NCBI GenBank assembly: GCA_038231395.1
Contig: JBBRLL010000014.1
Coordinates: 1-64,000 of the forward strand
Direction: 5' to 3'
Length of the DNA stretch: 64,000 nucleotides
From: Stagnihabitans sp038231395
Lineage (GTDB): Bacteria; Pseudomonadota; Alphaproteobacteria; Rhodobacterales; Rhodobacteraceae
The translations under genes were made by a program, and so were the position numbers. The notes under the pieces were generated by a model that had not been told where the DNA came from, did not search any database, and saw nothing but the letters and a program-made list of their open reading frames with translations. Shown here piece by piece: positions 51,579-59,667 of this stretch. Every line of letters begins with the position of its first letter. Position 1 is the stretch's first letter.

Positions 51579-52295
51579 TCAGCGGCCTTTCAGGGCGATG
51601 CGCGCCTGCTTCATCACCTCACGCGCTTCTTTGACCAGCTTTTCGCCCATCTGCATCTGACCGTCGTAGTGCTTTGCAATGCCGGAGATCATCAGGGCGG
51701 CATTCTTTTTTGTCGCCTCTGGCAGATCCTTGCGCTTCCAAAGCGTCTCCAGTTCCTCGCGGACGATGGTGAAGGCAATCGTCACCCGCTTGTTGTGCGC
51801 GGTGCGGCCTTCAAGAAGGGTGACCTCGCCCTTGGAGTTTTCGATATAGGCCCCGGACAATTTGTCCCACATGTATTGGATTTTGGCTTTGTTAATGTAG
51901 CCGTATTTCTCGTTTCCGACCAATTTCGTGTAAAGCAACATATTCTTGATGCCGATGACCTTTGTGCCGATCTCGGGGCCCACTGCACTTCGCAATTCGG
52001 GTGTCGAATTGCAACGCTCAAGAACATCGGTCAGCAGGTCGTACTTAGCCTGGCCCTCGTGCTCTTTGACCTCCTTGTTCAACGCCTCAATCTTTTGCCA
52101 CATCTTGGACATGTCTGCATCGGAGGTCAGAAGCTTCTCGGTCTTTCGAAGCGCCGCCGGGTCGTGGCCGGCATAGATGACCGCCTTGTCGGTCTTTGAG
52201 GCCAAATCCTTGCCATGCGACGACAGCCAGCTTTCGAAAGCCTTGAGGTTGTCGCGCTGATATCCCTGCATCGCATCCGACGCGGCATGTCCCAT
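51579..52295 (-). CDS. hypothetical helical protein
   Basis: This 238-aa protein is almost wholly alpha-helical and rich in Lys and Glu, without signal peptide or membrane helix. GGGAGGG lies just before the ATG at 52295. Codon usage and A+T-richer composition differ somewhat from its neighbours, hinting at transfer. I recognise no family. It stands alone, convergent with the tgt unit and divergent from lon. Confidence 0.75.
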   Translation of the reverse strand: MGHAASDAMQGYQRDNLKAFESWLSSHGKDLASKTDKAVIYAGHDPAALRKTEKLLTSDADMSKMWQKIEALNKEVKEHEGQAKYDLLTDVLERCNSTPELRSAVGPEIGTKVIGIKNMLLYTKLVGNEKYGYINKAKIQYMWDKLSGAYIENSKGEVTLLEGRTAHNKRVTIAFTIVREELETLWKRKDLPEATKKNAALMISGIAKHYDGQMQMGEKLVKEAREVMKQARIALKGR

Positions 52296-52438
52296 GGAAC
52301 CCTCCCGAAATGTGCAAACAATGCTAAAGGCTACACCGGATCACACGCAAGTCAAACGGGCTGGCCGTGAAACTGCCCGTTGCCGAGGCAAAACGGCAAA
52401 TGAACGAACATTCGCTTTAACTTGGACGCGGCTCTGCC

Positions 52439-52467
52439 TTGCACCCGCCTTGATCACGTCGCATAAT
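52439..52467 (+). promoter_or_regulatory. probable sigma-70 promoter of lon
   Basis: TTGCAC and CATAAT are separated by 17 nt, 131 nt upstream of the lon start. A classical heat-shock (RpoH) promoter was not obvious. Confidence 0.45.
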
Positions 52468-52598
52468 ATGTCAAATCGTGATCTGGCCTCTGGTTGACTT
52501 GGGGTCAGGTCACCCCCAGATAAAGCCTCCGAACAGGGGAAGGCCGCACAGGTTGCCGACGCACGGGGCCGCGACTTTCCTGCCAGAAAGGAACCAAG

Positions 52599-55007
52599 AT
52601 GACGGAAAAGTTGTCGAACAGCTACCCGGTGTTGCCGCTGCGCGATATCGTCGTGTTCCCGCATATGATTGTGCCTTTGTTTGTGGGCCGCGAAAAGTCG
52701 GTCCGCGCCCTTGAGGAAGTCATGGCGGACGACAAGCAGATTTTGCTGTCCTCCCAGATCGACCCTTCGGTCGATGATCCGGGCACGGATGGGATTTACC
52801 GCGTGGGCGTGCTGGCCAATGTGCTGCAACTGCTGAAGCTGCCCGACGGCACCGTCAAAGTGCTGGTCGAAGGCAAGGGTCGCGTCAAGATCACCGAATT
52901 CATCGAAAACCCATTGTACTTTGAAGCCAGGGCCGAACGTTTGCACGAAGTGCCGGGCGACAAGACGGCGGCTGAGGCGATGGTGCGCTCGGTGTCGGAT
53001 GAGTTTGAACGCTACTCCAAGATCAAGAAGAACATCCCCGAAGAGGCGCTGCACGCTGTGGCCGACACCCATGAACCAGCGCGTCTGGCCGATCTGGTGG
53101 CCGGGCATCTGGGCGCTGAAGTGAGCCTCAAGCAGGAAATTCTGGAAACTTTGGACGTGGCTGCGCGGCTGGAGAAGATTTTCGGCCATATGCAGGGCGA
53201 AATGTCGGTGTTGCAGGTCGAGAAGAAGATCAAATCCCGGGTGAAAACCCAGATGGAGAAGACGCAGCGCGAATATTATCTGAATGAGCAGATGAAGGCC
53301 ATTCAGAAGGAACTTGGCGATGGCGAGGATGGCCAGAACGAAGTGGCCGAGCTTGAGAGCCGGATCATGGCCACCAAGTTCTCCAAGGAAGCGCGCGAAA
53401 AGGCGGAAGCCGAGCTGAAAAAGCTGAAGGCGATGAGCCCGATGAGCGCTGAGGCGACGGTGGTGCGCAACTATCTGGACTGGCTGTTGGCGGTTCCGTG
53501 GGGGACCAAATCGCGCGTCAAGAAAGACCTGATCGAGGCGCAAAAGGTGCTGGATCTGGACCACTTCGGTCTGGACAAGGTCAAAGAACGCATCGTGGAG
53601 TATCTGGCGGTGCAGGCGCGTTCGGCCAAGCTGAAGGGTCCGATCCTGTGCCTTGTCGGCCCTCCGGGTGTGGGCAAGACGTCTTTGGGGCGGTCGGTGG
53701 CGAAGGCCACGGGGCGTGAGTTCATTCGCATCAGTCTGGGCGGTGTGCGCGACGAAAGCGAAATTCGCGGCCATCGGCGGACCTATATCGGGTCGATGCC
53801 GGGCAAGATCATTCAAGCGCTGAAGAAGGCGAAAACCGTCAACCCGTTGATCTTGCTGGATGAGATTGACAAGATGGGGCAGGACTTCCGGGGCGATCCG
53901 GCGTCGGCCATGCTGGAGGTGCTGGACCCGGAGCAAAACTCCACCTTCACCGATCACTACCTTGAGGTGGAGTATGACCTGTCCAACGTGATGTTCATCA
54001 CCACGGCGAACAGCTACAACATGCCGGGGCCGCTTTTGGACCGGATGGAGATCATTCCGCTGGCCGGCTACACCGAAGACGAAAAGCTGGAGATTGCGAA
54101 GGGCCACCTTTTGCCCAAGCAAATCAAGGCGAACGGGTTGAAGAAGACCGAATTCGCGGTGTCGGATGCCGCCCTGACCCATGTGATCCGCTACTACACG
54201 CGGGAAGCCGGGGTGCGGAACCTTGAACGCGAAATCGCCAAGCTGGGCCGCAAGGCGATCACTGATATTCTGAAGGGCAACACCAAGTCGGTCGATGTCG
54301 ATGAGGCGAAGGTTGAAGAATATCTGGGCGTGCGCCGCTTCCGTCATGGCTTGGCGGAAAAGGAAGATCAGGTTGGTGTGGTCACTGGTCTGGCCTGGAC
54401 CTCGGTCGGTGGGGAGATTCTGCAGATCGAAGCGCTGAAACTGCCGGGCAAGGGCCGCATGAAGACGACCGGGAAACTGGGCGACGTCATGAAGGAGTCG
54501 ATTGAGGCGGCATCCAGCTACGTGCGCTCGGTCAGCCCGCAACTGGGGGTCAAGCCGCCGAAGTTCGAGACGATGGACATTCACGTTCACGTCCCGGAAG
54601 GCGCGACGCCGAAGGATGGGCCTTCTGCGGGCCTTGCAATGGTGACCTCTATCGTGTCGGTGATCACGGGCATTCCGGTGCGCAAAGACGTGGCGATGAC
54701 GGGTGAAGTGACCTTGCGTGGCAATGCCTTGCCGATTGGCGGCTTGAAGGAAAAGCTGCTGGCCGCACTGCGGGCGGGCATGACGACCGTGCTGATCCCG
54801 GAAGAAAACGCCAAGGATCTGGTGGATATTCCGGAGAATGTGAAAAAAGGGATGACTATTATCCCCGTAAGCCACGTGCGCGAAGTGCTGAAGATCGCCT
54901 TGGTGCGTGACCCGGTGCCGGTGGAATGGGATGAGGCGGCGGAAGAAGCGCTGGCTGCGGCCCGTCAGGCCCGGCGCGATGAAGTGGCAAGTCCTACGGC
55001 CCACTAG
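52599..55007 (+). CDS. lon: ATP-dependent Lon protease
   Basis: This 802-aa LonA degrades misfolded and regulatory proteins. The N-terminal LON domain (~1-200, LPLRDIVVFPHMIVPLFVGR), the AAA+ module with Walker A GPPGVGKTS and Walker B ILLDEID, and the protease domain with catalytic Ser-676 (PKDGPSAG) and Lys-719 (GGLKEKLLAA) are all intact. AAAGGA precedes the ATG. Confidence 0.98.
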   Translation: MTEKLSNSYPVLPLRDIVVFPHMIVPLFVGREKSVRALEEVMADDKQILLSSQIDPSVDDPGTDGIYRVGVLANVLQLLKLPDGTVKVLVEGKGRVKITEFIENPLYFEARAERLHEVPGDKTAAEAMVRSVSDEFERYSKIKKNIPEEALHAVADTHEPARLADLVAGHLGAEVSLKQEILETLDVAARLEKIFGHMQGEMSVLQVEKKIKSRVKTQMEKTQREYYLNEQMKAIQKELGDGEDGQNEVAELESRIMATKFSKEAREKAEAELKKLKAMSPMSAEATVVRNYLDWLLAVPWGTKSRVKKDLIEAQKVLDLDHFGLDKVKERIVEYLAVQARSAKLKGPILCLVGPPGVGKTSLGRSVAKATGREFIRISLGGVRDESEIRGHRRTYIGSMPGKIIQALKKAKTVNPLILLDEIDKMGQDFRGDPASAMLEVLDPEQNSTFTDHYLEVEYDLSNVMFITTANSYNMPGPLLDRMEIIPLAGYTEDEKLEIAKGHLLPKQIKANGLKKTEFAVSDAALTHVIRYYTREAGVRNLEREIAKLGRKAITDILKGNTKSVDVDEAKVEEYLGVRRFRHGLAEKEDQVGVVTGLAWTSVGGEILQIEALKLPGKGRMKTTGKLGDVMKESIEAASSYVRSVSPQLGVKPPKFETMDIHVHVPEGATPKDGPSAGLAMVTSIVSVITGIPVRKDVAMTGEVTLRGNALPIGGLKEKLLAALRAGMTTVLIPEENAKDLVDIPENVKKGMTIIPVSHVREVLKIALVRDPVPVEWDEAAEEALAAARQARRDEVASPTAH

Positions 55008-55062
55008 GCTGGCCCGGACCTGAGGTTGCTTGATAGCCTTGGCGTCTTGGTGCTGATCCAAG

Positions 55063-55097
55063 AAAAGGCGCTCCGTTTGGGGCGCCTTTTTGTTTTC
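55063..55097 (+). terminator. terminator of lon
   Basis: A 9-bp stem AAAAGGCGC/GCGCCTTTT runs into TTTTTGTTTTC, 56 nt after the lon stop. Confidence 0.85.
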
Positions 55098-55206
55098 CTG
55101 CAATCTTAGCGATCGTTTCGCGGGGAATTCGTTGTTCTGTTTGCAACGGCGCAATATCCGACTACTATTGGTGCCAAATTGGAACCTATCTCGGAATGCA
55201 AACACC

Positions 55207-55695
55207 ATGGCCATAAAGCCTTCGACTGCCAAACCCGCAAGACCCGCAGGCAAACCCGCAGGTAAACCCGCAGGCAAACCACCTGCCAAAGCGGCTTTGG
55301 CGCGCAAGGTGGCCAAGCCGAAGCCGGTCAATGGCGATGCGTTGCTGTTGGGGGGCGAGGGTGAAGCTGTACCCAAAGCCGACGGCGCGCTGCGCCTGAA
55401 AGTGTTGATCGACAAGGTTGTCGAAGCCTCCGGTGCCAAGCGCAATGTCGTGAAGGCGATTGTCGAGGCGACCTTGATCCAGATGGGGATGACCTTGGCG
55501 CGGGGCGACGGGATGAGCTTGCCGGGCTTTGGCAACCTTCGGGTCGCAAAGAAGGCCACCGAGACGACGCCGAGCATGACGCTGAAGCTGCGGCAAGGGG
55601 TTGGCGGCAAGGCCAAAGGCGCAAATGCGGCGGCCGACGATGGCGACGATGACGCGGAAAAAGAGCCCCTTGCAGGCCATTCTGATCAGGGCTAA
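55207..55695 (+). CDS. HU-family DNA-binding protein with a basic N-terminal tail
   Basis: This 162-aa protein contains an HU/IHF-type core (about residues 55-135: LRLKVLIDKVVEASGAKRNVVKAIVEA ... LPGFGNLRVAKK) flanked by an N-terminal Lys/Pro/Ala tail with repeated PAGK units and an acidic C-terminal tail (DDGDDDAEKE). Standard HU is ~90 aa and has no tails. The location after lon recalls the common lon-hup order, but the divergent core and tails suggest a specialised nucleoid protein. Confidence 0.85.
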   Translation: MAIKPSTAKPARPAGKPAGKPAGKPPAKAALARKVAKPKPVNGDALLLGGEGEAVPKADGALRLKVLIDKVVEASGAKRNVVKAIVEATLIQMGMTLARGDGMSLPGFGNLRVAKKATETTPSMTLKLRQGVGGKAKGANAAADDGDDDAEKEPLAGHSDQG

Positions 55696-55708
55696 GACAC
55701 GCCGCATC

Positions 55709-55783
55709 GGGCGATTAGCTCAGCGGTAGAGCGCATCGTTCACATCGATGATGTCAGGGGTTCAAATCCCTTATCGCCCACCA
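55709..55783 (+). tRNA. tRNA-Val (anticodon CAC)
   Basis: This 75-nt tRNA has a GGGCGAT/ATCGCCC acceptor stem, anticodon arm CATCG-TTCACAT-CGATG giving CAC, a GGTTCAAAT T-loop and an encoded CCA end. Confidence 0.96.
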
Positions 55784-55814
55784 TTGTAGCCTTGAGTAAA
55801 ATCAAGGGATGACC

Positions 55815-55850
55815 AAAAAAGCGATCCCCTGACTGGTGGATCGCTTTTTT
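55815..55850 (+). terminator. terminator after tRNA-Val
   Basis: A 13-bp perfect stem AAAAAAGCGATCC/GGATCGCTTTTTT has T-runs on both strands and could work in both directions. Confidence 0.85.
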
Positions 55851-56050
55851 CATCTGCTGGATGCGGGATGAAACTGCCTTGCTTTATAAGACAACGGTGT
55901 TGTCCGAAACGAGTGGAGCGTCGCCGGTCGGGGTGGGCGCTGGTTACATGTGGGTTTGCGATCACCTGAAGGGCCGGCACCCGTGAAGTTTGTCGCTCCA
56001 TGCAGGATGGTATTGCGCCCGCCGCCGAGCTTGGCTAAACGCGGGGTGTG

Positions 56051-56126
56051 GGGTGGTTAGCTCAGTTGGTAGAGCGTCTCGTTTACACCGAGAATGTCGG
56101 CGGTTCGAGACCGTCACCGCCCACCA
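56051..56126 (+). tRNA. tRNA-Val (anticodon TAC)
   Basis: This 76-nt tRNA has a GGGTGGT/ACCGCCC acceptor stem, anticodon arm TCTCG-TTTACAC-CGAGA giving TAC, a GGTTCGAGA T-loop and an encoded CCA. Confidence 0.96.
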
Positions 56127-56221
56127 GTCCCCTGCCTAAGTTACACAGTCGTTGTGCGCAAATCGCCCTGATCCTGCGGCGCTTTTGGCGCTATATCGTC
56201 TCCAACCGATGGAGGCCTGAT

Positions 56222-57160
56222 ATGAGCTGGAACCCCGCCCTTGATCCCGTGATCCCGCTTGGCGATGCGGTGGATGCGATTGAAACCGTGATCATTCCGC
56301 GCGCCCGCGATCTGGGCGGGTTTGAGGTGCGCAGGGCTTTGCCCTCGACACAGCGCCAGATGGTCGGGCCGTTCATCTTTTTCGACCAGATGGGTCCGGC
56401 AGAGTTTCTGACCGGGCAGGGCATTGACGTGCGCCCGCACCCCCATATCGGGCTGGCCACGGTGACCTATCTGATGCGGGGCAGCATCCATCACCGCGAC
56501 TCGCTTGGGACCGATGCGTGGATTGCGCCCGGTGCGGTCAACCTGATGGTGGCGGGGCAGGGCATCACCCATTCCGAACGGATGGACGGTGCCGCGCGGT
56601 CAGTGCCGAAAAGCCTGTTCGGCTTGCAGACCTGGCTCGCGCTGCCCTTGGCGCGGGAGGATGACCCGGCGGCGTTCATCCATGCCCCGGCGCAGGATTT
56701 GCCGGTGCTGGAGGGCGAGGGCAAAGTGGTGCGCCTGATCTTGGGCGAGGCCTGGGGGGCCAAGGCTGCGGTCGATGCGCCCTCTGAGGCGATCTATGCC
56801 GATGCGACCTTGGAGGCGGGTGCGGTTTTGCCCTTGCCGGACAACCACGAGGACCGCGGCATTTATGTGCTGTCGGGCGAGGTTTCGGTTGGCGGCCACA
56901 GTCATGCGGCGGGCGCGATGCTGGTGTTTCGCCCCGGTGACCGGCTGGGCATCAAGGCGGGGCCATTGGGCGCGCGTGTGATGCTGTTGGGCGGGGCCAC
57001 GATGGAGGGTCCGCGCCACATCTGGTGGAACTTCGTGGCCTCTTCCAAAGAGCGGATCGAGGCGGCCAAGGAAGCCTGGCGCGCCGGGGATTGGCAGCAC
57101 GGGCGCTTTCAGCTGCCGCCGGGCGATATGGCGGAATTCATTCCCGCGCCGGACCGTTGA
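56222..57160 (+). CDS. pirin-family protein
   Basis: This 312-aa bicupin has the pirin signature HPHIGLATVTYLMRG and the further metal-ligand segment ITHSERM. The N-terminal GPFIFFDQMGP and C-terminal cupin (HIWWNFVASSKERI) are typical. Bacterial pirins bind iron and some act as quercetinases or redox sensors; the function here is open. It is placed between tRNA genes. Confidence 0.92.
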   Translation: MSWNPALDPVIPLGDAVDAIETVIIPRARDLGGFEVRRALPSTQRQMVGPFIFFDQMGPAEFLTGQGIDVRPHPHIGLATVTYLMRGSIHHRDSLGTDAWIAPGAVNLMVAGQGITHSERMDGAARSVPKSLFGLQTWLALPLAREDDPAAFIHAPAQDLPVLEGEGKVVRLILGEAWGAKAAVDAPSEAIYADATLEAGAVLPLPDNHEDRGIYVLSGEVSVGGHSHAAGAMLVFRPGDRLGIKAGPLGARVMLLGGATMEGPRHIWWNFVASSKERIEAAKEAWRAGDWQHGRFQLPPGDMAEFIPAPDR

Positions 57161-57429
57161 CAGCATTGCTTTAACCTTCGGGGTTTGCCTGCGTCTGTGT
57201 GGAAGGGTTTCAACCAGGAGCGTCCGGGTGATCTGACCAGCGATGGGCTGGCTGATTTCGCGGTGCAGTTGGCAGGTGTTGCATTTTTTCTGCCGAAGAT
57301 CGGGTGCTTTAGGGTCGCCGAAGCGCTCAAGCCGGACGCAGGGCGCAGAAAACTTGCGGCCAAGTGCTTGACGCCGCCCGTGGGCTTTCGTAATACCGCC
57401 TTCACGTTCGGGCGGGCCCGGATGGCTTT

Positions 57430-57506
57430 GCGGTGGTAGCTCAGTTGGTTAGAGTACCGGCCTGTCACGCCGGGGGTCGCGGGTTCGAGCCCCGTCCGCC
57501 GCGCCA
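57430..57506 (+). tRNA. tRNA-Asp (anticodon GTC), copy 1
   Basis: This 77-nt tRNA has a GCGGTGG/CCGCCGC acceptor, anticodon arm CCGGC-CTGTCAC-GCCGG giving GTC, and an encoded CCA. It is a substrate of the Tgt enzyme encoded at 49.9 kb. Confidence 0.96.
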
Positions 57507-57568
57507 GCCCATCCAAAAAGCCCGCCCCGAACGTGTAACCCGTTGCAAAATGGGTCGGTGACATATGC

Positions 57569-57645
57569 GCGGTGGTAGCTCAGTTGGTTAGAGTACCGGC
57601 CTGTCACGCCGGGGGTCGCGGGTTCGAGCCCCGTCCGCCGCGCCA
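57569..57645 (+). tRNA. tRNA-Asp (anticodon GTC), copy 2
   Basis: This copy is identical over all 77 nt to the one at 57430, after a 62-nt spacer whose sequence is not repeated. Confidence 0.96.
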
Positions 57646-57653
57646 GTTGTTAC

Positions 57654-57693
57654 AAATGCGAAACGCCCTCGCTTGCGGGGGCGTTACGCATTT
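57654..57693 (+). terminator. long hairpin after the tRNA-Asp pair
   Basis: Outer arms AAATGCG/CGCATTT and inner arms AACGCCCTCG/CGGGGGCGTT form a 17-bp stem with one A-A mismatch. There is only a short T-run, so termination is probable but not certain. Confidence 0.65.
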
Positions 57694-57860
57694 GCAGCAA
57701 AGGCCACCGCCAAAGACAGGAATTACAGTGATGTTAAGCCGTTTTGTCGCGTTGGATGTCACGCCGGTGACGCACGATTTTGCACGCAATATCACGTCCT
57801 TGTGCCTCCCCCTATCGCCATTCAAAAACCCAAGCTAGACGGATTTTGCAAGGTCGGGAT

Positions 57861-57964
57861 TTGCCGGGCGGCTGACAACGGCGCTGACGCGACAGACCCA
57901 GAGCACCTTGTAAAAGCGAAGGCAAAGTGCTGCGGGACTGCAGCCTGCCTGTGGAGATACTGAT
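57861..57964 (+). promoter_or_regulatory. leader of the 114-aa gene, with a conserved 22-nt block
   Basis: The block CGCTGACRCGACAGACCC plus RGAG (57882-57903) lies 83 nt before the ATG and matches the leader of the 90-aa gene at 20 of 22 positions. TGGAGA near 57951 is the probable ribosome-binding site. Between the tRNA hairpin and here (57694-57860) I see nothing else. Confidence 0.55.
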
Positions 57965-58309
57965 ATGCGCTCGAATTTCCTTCCCCTCGTCGTGATTGCT
58001 GGCCTTACTCTCAGTGGCGCTGCTTTCGCGGAAACTACGACTGCGTCCACCACGACCGCTCTGGCGGCGTCGGCGACCACTGCCGCAACGATGGCCGCGA
58101 CCCCGGTCATGGCGACCCCGGCCGATGTCGCTGGCACCATCAAAAAGATCAGCACCAAGCAACATTTCATCGTGCTGTCGGATGGCAACAAGTACCACGT
58201 GGCCAAGGGTTTCTCCTTTGGCAGCTTGAAGGTTGGCGAAAAGGTCACCGTGACCTACACGATGAAGGGCAAACTGCACGAAGCCAGCGCCGTGAAGGCC
58301 GCTGCCTGA
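57965..58309 (+). CDS. DUF1344-like periplasmic protein
   Basis: This 114-aa protein has a signal peptide (MRSNFLPLVVIAGLTLSGAAFAE), a Thr/Ala-rich linker of ~35 residues and a small C-terminal beta domain (VAGTIKKISTKQHFIVLSDGNKYHVAKGF) of the DUF1344 type. Function unknown. It shares its leader block and overall plan with the 90-aa gene downstream, so the pair are likely paralogues. Confidence 0.82.
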   Translation: MRSNFLPLVVIAGLTLSGAAFAETTTASTTTALAASATTAATMAATPVMATPADVAGTIKKISTKQHFIVLSDGNKYHVAKGFSFGSLKVGEKVTVTYTMKGKLHEASAVKAAA

Positions 58310-58333
58310 TTTCAGGTTTTCTGCACGCCAAAG

Positions 58334-58363
58334 AAACGGGGGCCCTGCGGCCTCCGTTTTTGT
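58334..58363 (+). terminator. terminator of the 114-aa gene
   Basis: An 11-bp stem AAACGGGGGCC-CTGC-GGCCTCCGTTT (one G-T pair) is followed by TTG and TTTC. Confidence 0.85.
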
Positions 58364-58610
58364 TTCCGGCTTTGCTGAAAGCTTAGACAGAGCATCGCGA
58401 TTTCGCACGGTTTGCGGGCATTTGGGATGGGCCAAGTCCCGGCTACGATGGCTTCAAGGTGTTCCGTCGCACAGGCAATGTGCATTCTTGACAATCGGCA
58501 AAAACCGGCCTATCCTACTGATAAGTAAAAATAATGCACGATACATCGCGCTTCTGTGATTTGCCCTTTCAAGTTGACTGACCCGCCCCCAGGTCAGTTG
58601 AGCAAGACCA

Positions 58611-58728
58611 GAGCCAGCCTTGCGACCCAACCAGTCGCTGACACGACAGACCCGGAGAGTCTTGCAGGGAAGAAACGGGAGCCGGTCCGCATATTGCGGC
58701 AAAGGGTCCCGACATAGAGACTGACGCG
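58611..58728 (+). promoter_or_regulatory. leader of the 90-aa gene, with the same conserved block
   Basis: The second copy of the 22-nt block is at 58636-58657, 93 nt before the ATG. Sequence around it (ACTGA...GAG...CTTG) is partly alignable with the first leader. Between the terminator at 58363 and here no gene is seen; 58490-58545 is A+T richer and may hold a promoter. Confidence 0.55.
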
Positions 58729-59001
58729 ATGAAAAATATGCTTATCCCCGCCGCTTTGATTGCCGTCATGGGTTTTGGCGGCGTTGCTTTCGCGGCGTCG
58801 ACAGCGCCTGTCAGCGACGACGTGGGCGAGATCCTGCTCCTGGAACCCGATACCGGTTCCGTCACGCTGGTGAGCGGCGAGCACTATGTGGTGCCCGGCA
58901 ACATCGTTCTGAACCGGTTCCACGAGACGCAGACCGTGCGGATCGACTATCAACAGTCGGGCAGGACCCGTGTGGTCAAATCGATCACGCTGGCGAACTG
59001 A
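58729..59001 (+). CDS. DUF1344-like small periplasmic protein
   Basis: This 90-aa protein has a signal peptide (MKNMLIPAALIAVMGFGGVAFAAS) and a beta-rich domain (VGEILLLEPDTGSVTLVSGEHYVVPGNI) similar in plan to the 114-aa neighbour but without the Thr/Ala linker. Function unknown. It is followed by a strong terminator, so it is transcribed as its own short unit. Confidence 0.8.
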   Translation: MKNMLIPAALIAVMGFGGVAFAASTAPVSDDVGEILLLEPDTGSVTLVSGEHYVVPGNIVLNRFHETQTVRIDYQQSGRTRVVKSITLAN

Positions 59002-59065
59002 AGCCGGCGCCGGGGCGGGGTTGGTGATCCCCGTCCCGCAGTTGCTTCGCGCTTTGCTGTTATCG

Positions 59066-59088
59066 GGGGGCCTTTGGGCCCCCTTTTT
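59066..59088 (+). terminator. terminator of the 90-aa gene
   Basis: GGGGGCC-TTTG-GGCCCCC is followed by TTTTT. Confidence 0.9.
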
Positions 59089-59133
59089 ATGTTGCACCAA
59101 AAGGTGCGATCCGGTTGGTCTGGCTCCCCAGTC

Positions 59134-59583
59134 TTACATGAGGTGCAGGCGGTAGCGGACGTGGCCATCAAACGCCACGATGCTATCGTAGAGTTTTCGT
59201 GCGGTGGCGTTGTTTTCGTCGGTGTGCCAGTAAAGCCGTTGCCAGCCTTTGGCTTTTGCCAGCGCCATAAGATCGGCGATCAGCGCCCGGCCAAGCCCCC
59301 TGCCGCGCGCTTGCGGTGAGACGAACAGGTCTTCCAGATAGCAATCCTCGCCGATCACCCAGCTAGAGGGATGGTGCTGGTGGATGGCAAATCCCATCGC
59401 AACACCGTCCACCTCCGCCACCCGCATCTTCATGGGGCTGGCAGGGTCCATCAGGCGGTTCCAGGTGTGGGCGGTGATGGCGGGGTCAAGGGGGTGGTCA
59501 TAAAACTGCAGGTAGGCCTGCCAGAGGAGTTCCCAGGCGGCTTGGTCAGCGGGAATTGCATCACGGATGTCTGGCATTTTCAC
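59134..59583 (-). CDS. GNAT-family N-acetyltransferase
   Basis: This 149-aa acetyltransferase has motif A as YLEDLFVSPQARGRGLGRALI and motif B as LYWHTDENNATARKLYDSI. It resembles the group acting on small amines or protein N-termini; substrate unknown. A start two codons later (59577) is equally possible. Confidence 0.9.
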   Translation of the reverse strand: MKMPDIRDAIPADQAAWELLWQAYLQFYDHPLDPAITAHTWNRLMDPASPMKMRVAEVDGVAMGFAIHQHHPSSWVIGEDCYLEDLFVSPQARGRGLGRALIADLMALAKAKGWQRLYWHTDENNATARKLYDSIVAFDGHVRYRLHLM

Positions 59584-59667
59584 TTTTCGCTGGGGATCGG
59601 GCTTGGCTCTGGCACAGGTGGTCCGCAGCGGGCGAAGATCGTTCCCTGCGGCAAAAATGGTGACAGG

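Noticed and set aside
52341..55616. 1091-codon open frame antisense to lon and the HU-like gene
   Set aside because: It lies opposite two clear genes and has the same shadow composition.
57109..57564. 151-codon open frame on the minus strand across the first tRNA-Asp
   Set aside because: It overlaps a certain tRNA gene; such tRNA-antisense frames are a common annotation artefact.
55709..57645. tRNA genes as attachment sites of an integrated element
   Set aside because: No integrase and no partial tRNA copy were seen nearby; the pirin gene between them looks native.
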